From NCBI GenBank assembly GCA_937875545.1, contig CALLYE010000055.1, forward strand, positions 1-10,863: a DNA stretch of 10,863 bases, read 5' to 3'. The stretch comes from DTU078 sp002397345. GTDB lineage: Bacteria; Bacillota; Clostridia; Oscillospirales; CAG-272. Positions 5,870-10,863 of this stretch are shown piece by piece. The notes beneath the pieces are model-generated. The model worked only from the letters and a program-made list of their open reading frames with translations, had not been told where the DNA came from and did not search any database. Numbering within the stretch: position 1 is the stretch's first letter; each line of letters opens with the position of its first letter. The position numbers and the translations under genes were made by a program.

Positions 5870-6775
5870 ATGGCAAAAAGCATGACCGCATACGGTCGGG
5901 CGACAGGCTCGGGCGACGGCAAAGAGTTTGGGGTCGAAATTAAATCGGTTAACAGCCGCTATTTCGACTGCACGGTGAAGGCGCCGCGCACCCATGGCTT
6001 CCTCGAGGAGCGCGTGAAGGCACGGCTTCAGGCGTCGGGCGTGACGCGCGGTAAGCTCGATGTATATATCGGCATCGAGGTAGTCGAAACGCTCGGCGTT
6101 GAAACAAAACTCGATTCCGCATACGCTGCAAGCTATATAAAAGCATTAAAAAAGCTGCGTGACGACTTTGGGCTTGCCGACGACATCACAGTTATGTCGG
6201 TGGCTCAAAACCGCGAGATTTTCACCGTGCGCAAACCGGACGAAGACATGGAACGCGACTGGACGGAATTGCTCCCGGTACTCGACACGGCGATCTTGGC
6301 ATATAACGCCGCGCGCGAAGCGGAGGGGGAGAACCTGCGCCGCGATATGGAAACAAAACTGCGCCGCATTGCCGCAGCGGCGGAGCGCATAGGCGTAAAA
6401 TCATCAGAAAATGCGGCGGCGTACCGCGTCCGGTTAGAGGACAGACTGCGCCGCACGCTCGATGATCTCGGTGTAAAGGCGGACGACGCGCGGATATTAA
6501 CCGAGTGCGCCATATTCGCCGACAAGATTGCGGTCGACGAGGAATTGGTACGCTTGAGCAGCCATTTCACCGCGTTCAGCGATGCTATGTCGGACAGTGG
6601 CGCAAACGGCTCCGGCGGAGCTGTAGGCAGGCGGCTGGACTTCCTGTTACAGGAGATAAACCGCGAAGTCAACACTATCGGTTCCAAATCATGCGACGCC
6701 GAAATCGCGCAGCTTGTCGTAGACTGCAAATGCGAGCTGGAAAAAATCCGCGAGCAGGTACAAAACATAGAATAG
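5870..6775 (+). CDS. yicC: YicC/YloC-family endoribonuclease
   Basis: A 301-residue, full-length YicC family protein. It starts with MTAYGRA, followed by the GKEFGVEIKSVNSRYFDCTVKAP block (residues 18-40) and TRGKLDVYI, and has a long helical middle rich in Arg/Glu. It ends with the family C-terminal domain, RLDFLLQEINREVNTIGSKSCDAEI followed by VDCKCELEKIREQVQNIE (about 262-301). The family has endoribonuclease activity; E. coli YicC affects small-RNA and mRNA decay. It is cytoplasmic and probably multimeric. AGAGAGGA precedes the ATG at 5870 with a rather long spacing of about 11 bases. This opens the conserved Firmicutes block continuing with remA, gmk, rpoZ, priA and def. Confidence 0.95.
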   Translation: MAKSMTAYGRATGSGDGKEFGVEIKSVNSRYFDCTVKAPRTHGFLEERVKARLQASGVTRGKLDVYIGIEVVETLGVETKLDSAYAASYIKALKKLRDDFGLADDITVMSVAQNREIFTVRKPDEDMERDWTELLPVLDTAILAYNAAREAEGENLRRDMETKLRRIAAAAERIGVKSSENAAAYRVRLEDRLRRTLDDLGVKADDARILTECAIFADKIAVDEELVRLSSHFTAFSDAMSDSGANGSGGAVGRRLDFLLQEINREVNTIGSKSCDAEIAQLVVDCKCELEKIREQVQNIE

Positions 6776-6785
6776 ATTACATGTG

Positions 6786-6853
6786 CGGGTAATACATGCC
6801 AGCCACGCATACCGCGGAAGTGCGGCGTTCCGTGAAACCGCGCTTGTTACCCG
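6786..6853 (+). ncRNA. Possible structured RNA leader upstream of remA
   Basis: CGGGTAA (6786-6792) and TTACCCG (6847-6853) can close a 68-base element. Inside, CGCGG (6813-6817) can pair with CCGCG (6838-6842). Competing with this, CGGAA (6815-6819) can pair with TTCCG (6828-6832), and CCGC (6812-6815) with GCGG (6822-6825). The element begins 10 bases after the yicC stop. It does not match any riboswitch core I know, and there is no T-run after it. It could equally be chance pairing in a GC-rich gap. Confidence 0.35.
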
Positions 6854-6886
6854 ATAAAAATCTGTGCCCGCGCAAAAACACCACCG

Positions 6887-6902
6887 CACACATTAATGTG
6901 TG
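6887..6902. promoter_or_regulatory. Perfect 16-bp palindrome upstream of remA
   Basis: CACACATT/AATGTGTG is a perfect palindrome ending 6 bases before the remA ribosome site GGAGGAT (6909-6915). With no loop it suits a dimeric DNA-binding protein better than an RNA hairpin. Confidence 0.5.
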
Positions 6903-6923
6903 TATACCGGAGGATAATAATCA

Positions 6924-7193
6924 ATGCAGTTCATAAACATAGGGTTCGGCAACATGGTCGCATCCACGCGTATTATCGCGCTTGTCAGCCCCGATTCCGC
7001 GCCGGTCAAACGGCTGGTTGGAGACGCGCGCGAGCAGGGTAGGGTCATTGACGTCACCTGCGGCAGGCGCACGCGCGCGGTGATTATCACCGACAGCGAC
7101 AATGTGATATTGTCGGCGATCCAGGCGGAAACCATTGCGGGACGCCTTGCCGGCGACGAAGATAATTCCGCCGACGAGGAAAGCGATGCGTAA
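6924..7193 (+). CDS. remA: RemA-family (DUF370) DNA-binding regulator
   Basis: An 89-residue protein with the RemA/DUF370 signature: FINIGFGNMV at residues 3-12, STRIIALVSPDSAPVKRL, IDVTCGRRTRAVIITDSD at about 42-59, and VILSAIQAETIAGRL. Bacillus RemA forms ring oligomers that bind arrays of DNA sites and activates matrix and osmoprotection genes. Arg 16, Arg 48 and Arg 49 align with arginines (18, 50, 51) in the Bacillus protein. The acidic tail (DEDNSADEESDA) is an addition after the core. GGAGGAT lies 8 bases before the ATG, the strongest ribosome site in the window. It precedes gmk, as in most Firmicutes. Its target genes here cannot be read from the sequence. Confidence 0.95.
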   Translation: MQFINIGFGNMVASTRIIALVSPDSAPVKRLVGDAREQGRVIDVTCGRRTRAVIITDSDNVILSAIQAETIAGRLAGDEDNSADEESDA

Positions 7194-7256
7194 AATATCG
7201 CGGGTTCACTTTTGACCGTTAAAACCATACCAAACCAAAAACTAAAAGGAGCAACG

Positions 7257-7892
7257 ATGAACGACGGAATATTGCTTGTGATCTCCGGTCCGGCGGGTAC
7301 GGGCAAGGGTACCGTGATCGCCGAGCTGAATAAGCTCTCGTCCGATTTCGCGTATTCTGTGTCTGCGACGACGCGCACCCCCCGCCCAACCGATGTTGAC
7401 GGTGTCAACTACCACTTCATGCCGCGCGCCGAATTCGAGCGTATGATAGCGACCGGAGAGGTCGTGGAACACACCGAATACTGCGGCAATTATTATGGTA
7501 CGCTGCGTCGCGAGATCGAAGCGAAGCATGCCGGCGGCATGAACCTGATCCTTGAGGTCGAAGTGCGCGGCGCGGCCAACATCAAGCGTAAATATCCCGA
7601 CTGCGTCACCGTGTTCCTTCTCCCGCCCGATTACGCGACGCTTGAAGGACGTCTGCGCGGACGCGGGACGGATACCGCGTCAGATATTGAAAAGCGGTTG
7701 AACCGCGCGCTTGAGGAGGTGCGGTGCCTGCCGCAGTATGATTATGTTGTATTCAACCGCGACGGCAGATGCGCCGAAGCCGCCGCCGAAATAATCGGAA
7801 TCGTGCGGTCCGAGCGCAGCCGTACACAGCGTAATCTGGATTTAATCGGCGATTTTATTGAGTCACACAGACAAAAAACACAGAACCCCTGA
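7257..7892 (+). CDS. gmk: Guanylate kinase
   Basis: A 211-residue cytoplasmic enzyme that makes GDP from GMP and ATP, needed for GTP/dGTP supply and for recycling GMP. The P-loop GPAGTGKGT is at residues 11-19 (most relatives have GPSGxGKGT). The GMP-binding domain carries YSVSATTRTPRP, followed by GVNYHFM, EVVEHTEYCGNYYGT and ILEVEVRGA. The lid region is RLRGRGTDTASDIEKRL, and the adenine side carries DYVVFNRD. Start ATG 7257 has AAGGAG ending 5 bases upstream; a TTG at 7212 opens the frame earlier but would add 15 non-conserved residues across the ribosome site. Length is normal for the family. It belongs to the remA-gmk-rpoZ block. Confidence 0.97.
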   Translation: MNDGILLVISGPAGTGKGTVIAELNKLSSDFAYSVSATTRTPRPTDVDGVNYHFMPRAEFERMIATGEVVEHTEYCGNYYGTLRREIEAKHAGGMNLILEVEVRGAANIKRKYPDCVTVFLLPPDYATLEGRLRGRGTDTASDIEKRLNRALEEVRCLPQYDYVVFNRDGRCAEAAAEIIGIVRSERSRTQRNLDLIGDFIESHRQKTQNP

Positions 7893-7922
7893 AAACGGTG
7901 TTCTAATCCGTCCATCGCCGAA

Positions 7923-7933
7923 TATAATATAAT
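7923..7933 (+). promoter_or_regulatory. Two overlapping TATAAT boxes before rpoZ (weak promoter call)
   Basis: TATAAT occurs at 7923-7928 and again at 7928-7933. No good -35 lies at the right distance; the best is TTCTAA at 7901-7906 with a 16-base spacer, three of six matches. It may be an internal promoter for rpoZ-priA. Confidence 0.35.
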
Positions 7934-7969
7934 GGACGCGTCCCGCCGTTAAAATTAACGGCGGCGTCC
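7934..7969 (+). other. Long hairpin in the gmk-rpoZ gap
   Basis: CCGCCGTTAA (7943-7952) and TTAACGGCGG (7955-7964) are inverted copies. Outer GGACG (7934-7938) also pairs with CGTCC (7965-7969), leaving a 4-base bulge on the 5' side. This makes roughly a 14-bp stem. Only TGTTGTCG follows, not a T-run, so it is a poor intrinsic terminator. It could be an mRNA processing or stability element, or start the transcript from the TATAAT boxes just upstream. Confidence 0.6.
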
Positions 7970-8011
7970 TGTTGTCGCATATAAATAAATGAAAATTAAA
8001 AGGAGACCATC

Positions 8012-8269
8012 ATGATATATCCGTCTCTTGAAGAGCTGACCCAAAATAATAAATACAACCGTTATGTACTGTGCGTCGCGACATCGAAATGCGCGCGGCT
8101 TGTCACCGAAGAATATTTAGAACAGCGTGAGATAGCAGAAAAGTTGATCGCCAATAAGGATACGGACAAAAGTATTGCATCGCTGCTCCGCCGCGACGTC
8201 CGCGACGAAAAACCGGTTAAAACAGCGATAAACCGCCTGTATCATGGCGAATACAGGATACATGACTGA
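8012..8269 (+). CDS. rpoZ: RNA polymerase omega subunit
   Basis: An 85-residue omega subunit, which binds the beta' subunit and helps assemble and stabilise RNA polymerase. The start YPSLEELTQNNKYNRYVL, followed by CVATSKCARLVTEEY, fits the clostridial form. The C-terminal part includes REIAEKLIANKDTDKSIASLLRR, then the conserved EKPVKTAINRLYHGEYRI. Length is slightly above the Bacillus form. AAAGGAG ends 6 bases before the ATG. It follows gmk after a hairpin-containing 119-base gap and precedes priA by 20 bases, so rpoZ and priA are surely co-transcribed. Confidence 0.94.
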   Translation: MIYPSLEELTQNNKYNRYVLCVATSKCARLVTEEYLEQREIAEKLIANKDTDKSIASLLRRDVRDEKPVKTAINRLYHGEYRIHD

Positions 8270-8289
8270 TGATACGGTAAATATTATTA

Positions 8290-8315
8290 ATGTCAAGCTG
8301 TCAATTAACCGTCGC
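8290..8315. repeat. AATTGAC-type repeat at the priA start
   Basis: TGTCAAGCTGTCAATTAACC continues into GTC and resembles the inverted form of the cotH-flanking repeat (GACGGTTAATTGACA on the minus strand). It supplies residues SSCQLTV of PriA. Confidence 0.4.
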
Positions 8316-10584
8316 CCGCGTGCGGCTGGAGGGAGCTCCGGGCGCTGCTGACAGGGTATATGAGTACCTGATCCCCGAACCGCTGCGCGACGAAGTAACG
8401 CGCGGTGATTTTGTGGTTGTACCGTTCGGCGGCGGCAACCGTCGGATGCTCGGCGTTATTACCGGGCTGACCGATACGCCCGAGTGCGACCCGGCGCGGC
8501 TTAAAATGATATTGGAACTTCGTGCGCGTGAATACAGACTCACCGACGAGATGCTGGCGCTGTGCGACTTTTTGTGCGCACACGCCTTTTGTTCGTTCGG
8601 CGACGCGCTCGGCGCCGTCGTTCCCTCCGCGGCGCTGCGCGGTCTTGAGAAAAGCGAAAAACCGTCGAATATCAAAAAAGAAGAGATTTTTAAACTTCAC
8701 GAGGCTTACGTAAAGCCGGGGACACCGCTCCCAAAGCTGTCAGCTATCCAGAATGCCATCATCGCCGAGCTGCAAGCGTCGGGCGGAGCTATATACGCGA
8801 AAGAATTATATGCAAAGCTCGGTATAACCCGCGCGAGGGTAACGCCCCTTATAAAACGCGGGCTTATAGATTGTGAAACGCTTGAGCTGAGCCGCGATCC
8901 TTACGCACCCAGCGGCAAAGAAATTCCGCCGGACGGCAATATCCTCACCGACGAGCAGCAAAATGCGGCATCCGCGCTCTGTACGCTTGCAGACGCGGGC
9001 GAGCCGCGCGCCGCGCTGCTTTACGGCGTGACGGGCAGCGGCAAAACGCGCGTTATCAAAACGGTGATCGACCATGTGACCGCGTCGGGCAGACAGGCGA
9101 TAGTGCTTGTCCCGGAAATAGCCCTCACCCCTCAAACAGTCGGATTATTCCGCGCGTTTTATGGGAACAGAATCGCCGTGCTGCATTCCGGACTGTCGGC
9201 GGGCGAGCGTTTTGACGCGTGGCGCAGACTACGCGCGGGCGAGGCGGACATTTGCATAGGCACACGCTCGGCAGTGTTCGCACCCTGTCCCAATCCCGGA
9301 CTGATTGTCATTGACGAAGAGCAGGAGCATACATACAAATCGGACATGTCGCCCAAATATCACGCGCGCGACGTCGCCCGCTTCCGATGCGGGCGGCATA
9401 ACGCGCTGCTGCTCCTGTCGTCGGCGACGCCCTCGATCGAGAGCTACTCACGCGCAAAAAAAGGTATCTACACGCTTGTGGAGCTGACCCGCCGGTACGG
9501 CGACGCGACGCTGCCCGAGGGTGTTATCGTTGATATGCGGGGCAGCCAGCGCTCGGGGCGGGGCAGCTTTATTTCGGAGCGACTTATGAAGGAGCTTGCG
9601 CTGCGGTTGGAACGAAGAGAACAATCGATACTGTTTGTTAACCGTCGGGGCTATAACCACTTTTTAAGCTGCGGTAAATGCGGCGCTGTTGTGATGTGCC
9701 CAAACTGTTCGGTGTCGCTGACCTATCACGCGCCCGAGAACGGGGCGGGACGCGCGACGGTGACCTGCCATTACTGCGGGTATACTAAACCCGCGCCGAT
9801 CGCCTGTCCCGAATGTCATTTTGAGCCGCTGTCGCGTATCGGATACGGCACGCAGCGCGTTGAGGAACGGCTGCGCGAGCTGTTCCCCTCCGCACGCGTG
9901 ATGCGTATGGATGCCGATACCACGCGCGGCAAATTCGCGCACGAGGAGCTGATTGCGCGCTTCAAAAACGGCGGCGCCGATATTCTCGTCGGCACACAGA
10001 TGGTTACAAAAGGACACGATTTCCCGAACGTGACGCTGGTGGGCGTGCTCGACGCCGACGGCGCGCTGTATATGGGCGATTATCGCTCAAGCGAGCGCGC
10101 ATTTGCGCTGATCACGCAGGTGGTGGGGCGCGCCGGACGCGCCGATAAACCGGGCACGGCGCTGGTGCAGACTTTTTCACCCGATCACACTGTTATAAAA
10201 TACGCCGCCGCGCAAGATTACGGCGCTATGTATGAGGACGAGCTGGCGCTCCGCCGCGCGCGCAGCTTTCCGCCTTTTTGCGATATAGTGGCGTTGACAT
10301 TGCAAAGCAAATCGGAACCGGAATTAAACAAAGCGTCGCTGGAGTTCGGCGAAAAGCTGCGCGGGCTGTGCGCGGGCGAGTTTTCCGACCTGCAGACGAC
10401 GGTGTTCGGGCCTGTCGAGCCGGCGGTATACAAGCTGAACAACGTGTTCAGACTGCGGTATATAATCAAATGCAACATGTCGGCGCGCGCGCGCGCACTC
10501 GTGCGAGCGCTGACGGGCGCGCTGCCGTCGTCTTTGGCGCGTGTGGTGTCGGTCAGCGCCGACGTGAATCCGACGGAGCTGTAA
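8290..10584 (+). CDS. priA: Primosomal protein N', replication restart helicase PriA
   Basis: A 764-residue, full-length PriA: a 3'-to-5' superfamily 2 helicase that recognises stalled forks and reloads the replicative helicase. In order: N-terminal 3' DNA-binding domain (about 1-100, VYEYLIPEPL and FVVVPFGGG), winged-helix-like region (about 150-210), Walker A GVTGSGKT at 246-253, motif II DEEQ at 342-345, and zinc-binding cysteines 461, 464, 470, 473, 493, 496, 506 and 509 (four CxxC pairs). Then come GTQMVTKGHDFPNV, QVVGRAGRADKPG and the C-terminal domain. Motif II usually reads DEEH; here His is Gln. No ribosome site is visible before ATG 8290, and the first codons lie in an AATTGAC-type repeat, but the conserved strand TVARVRLEGAPG begins at residue 7, so a later start is unlikely. 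Cytoplasmic. Confidence 0.97.
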   Translation: MSSCQLTVARVRLEGAPGAADRVYEYLIPEPLRDEVTRGDFVVVPFGGGNRRMLGVITGLTDTPECDPARLKMILELRAREYRLTDEMLALCDFLCAHAFCSFGDALGAVVPSAALRGLEKSEKPSNIKKEEIFKLHEAYVKPGTPLPKLSAIQNAIIAELQASGGAIYAKELYAKLGITRARVTPLIKRGLIDCETLELSRDPYAPSGKEIPPDGNILTDEQQNAASALCTLADAGEPRAALLYGVTGSGKTRVIKTVIDHVTASGRQAIVLVPEIALTPQTVGLFRAFYGNRIAVLHSGLSAGERFDAWRRLRAGEADICIGTRSAVFAPCPNPGLIVIDEEQEHTYKSDMSPKYHARDVARFRCGRHNALLLLSSATPSIESYSRAKKGIYTLVELTRRYGDATLPEGVIVDMRGSQRSGRGSFISERLMKELALRLERREQSILFVNRRGYNHFLSCGKCGAVVMCPNCSVSLTYHAPENGAGRATVTCHYCGYTKPAPIACPECHFEPLSRIGYGTQRVEERLRELFPSARVMRMDADTTRGKFAHEELIARFKNGGADILVGTQMVTKGHDFPNVTLVGVLDADGALYMGDYRSSERAFALITQVVGRAGRADKPGTALVQTFSPDHTVIKYAAAQDYGAMYEDELALRRARSFPPFCDIVALTLQSKSEPELNKASLEFGEKLRGLCAGEFSDLQTTVFGPVEPAVYKLNNVFRLRYIIKCNMSARARALVRALTGALPSSLARVVSVSADVNPTEL

Positions 10585-10588
10585 CAGC

Positions 10589-10600
10589 TTACAATTGTAA
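10589..10600. repeat. 12-bp palindrome after priA
   Basis: TTACAATTGTAA is a perfect palindrome starting 5 bases after the priA stop codon. It resembles the GACAATTGTC palindromes at 1735-1761. The AT-rich gap that follows (10601-10686) contains TTAACA (10631-10636) and GATAAT (10657-10662), 20 bases apart, a poor promoter match. Confidence 0.4.
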
Positions 10601-10686
10601 ACCATTTTAATTAATATTATTTGCGATGTCTTAACACCTACATCACATTAATACGAGATAATATAGATAATAAAATGATTATTAGA

Positions 10687-10726
10687 GCGTGGGTTCAGGG
10701 GTAATAAATTACCCCGCCCGCTTTTT
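10687..10726 (+). terminator. Terminator-like hairpin between priA and def
   Basis: GGGGTAAT (10698-10705) and ATTACCCC (10708-10715) are inverted copies, extended outward by GTGGG (10689-10693) against CCCGC (10717-10721). TTTTT (10722-10726) follows directly. This fits an intrinsic terminator on the plus strand. The def ribosome site (GAGGT, 10733-10737) begins only 6 bases after the T-run, so no promoter fits between them and def must be transcribed through this element. Confidence 0.7.
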
Positions 10727-10745
10727 AAAAAAGAGGTATCTAACA

Positions 10746-10863
10746 TTGGCGACGCTGAAAATTATTACTGACAGCGATCCGGTTTTACGTAAAAAATGCC
10801 GCGCTGTCGACGAAATATCGCCACGTATTATACGTTTGCTCGGCGACATGACCGACACGCTGC
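10746..10863 (+). CDS. def: Peptide deformylase, N-terminal part (cut by window end)
   Basis: The first 39 codons of peptide deformylase, the metalloenzyme that removes the formyl group from the N-terminal Met of new proteins. The translation shows the family start: LKIITDSDPVLRKKCRAVDEI, then RIIRLLGDMTDTL, matching the conserved DPVLRKxCxxV and DMxxTM regions. The active-site motifs (GxGLAAPQ, EGCLS, HExDH) lie beyond the window. The start is TTG 10746, eight bases after GAGGT (10733-10737); no ATG fits upstream. The position after priA is the usual Firmicutes order (priA-def-fmt). A terminator-like hairpin precedes it. Confidence 0.92.
   Translation, partial: MATLKIITDSDPVLRKKCRAVDEISPRIIRLLGDMTDTL

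Noticed and set aside
6205..6810. 201-residue minus-strand frame inside yicC
   Set aside because: Ser/Arg-rich antisense shadow of yicC, running over the remA leader.
6786..6853. Known riboswitch class upstream of remA
   Set aside because: I compared it from memory with SAM, purine, cobalamin, THF and ZTP cores and saw no matching conserved sequence; kept only as a possible structured leader.
7212..7256. TTG start for gmk 15 codons upstream
   Set aside because: The extension crosses the AAGGAG ribosome site and is not part of the guanylate kinase family.

Overview
The window is an ordinary, intact chromosomal segment of a Clostridia-class Firmicute, most likely an Oscillospirales-type (Ruminococcaceae-like) anaerobe. 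This is inferred from the gene order yicC-remA-gmk-rpoZ-priA-def, from family-typical proteins (RemA, DUF5685, a Cys-tailed J-domain protein, a CotH-family kinase), and from scattered AATTGAC/GACAATTGTC-type short repeats at gene ends. No phage, insertion sequence, CRISPR array or plasmid function was found.

Layout. Bases 1-192 hold two minus-strand tRNA genes: tRNA-Ala(GGC), cut by the window edge, and tRNA-Leu(TAG). Their likely promoter lies inside the terminator-like hairpin of the next minus-strand gene, a membrane-anchored CotH-family protein (325-1683). A divergent promoter region (1684-1862) separates it from the plus-strand genes. First come a PiT-family phosphate permease and its DUF47/PhoU-like partner (1863-3566). 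Then come three genes of poorly known function: DUF5685 (3674-4516), a J-domain protein with a cysteine-rich tail (4586-5221), and a multi-pass membrane protein (5265-5801).

From 5870 to the end lies the conserved Firmicutes housekeeping block: yicC (RNA processing), remA (DNA-binding regulator), gmk (GMP kinase), rpoZ (RNA polymerase omega), priA (replication restart helicase) and the first 39 codons of def (peptide deformylase). All genes from 1863 on are on the plus strand with short gaps. The wider gaps contain hairpins or palindromes: before DUF5685, before remA, before rpoZ and before def.

No clearly new system is visible. The best leads are: (1) DUF5685, which carries two Asp-rich motifs arranged as in class I isoprenoid synthases and sits next to a J-domain protein; (2) a terminator/promoter overlap between cotH and the tRNA genes; (3) a terminator-like hairpin placed so close to the def ribosome binding site that def must be transcribed through it; (4) a foldable leader plus a perfect palindrome upstream of remA; (5) short direct repeats bracketing cotH, one of which supplies its apparent -35 element. 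Positions and motifs were read by eye, with no database search or folding software.
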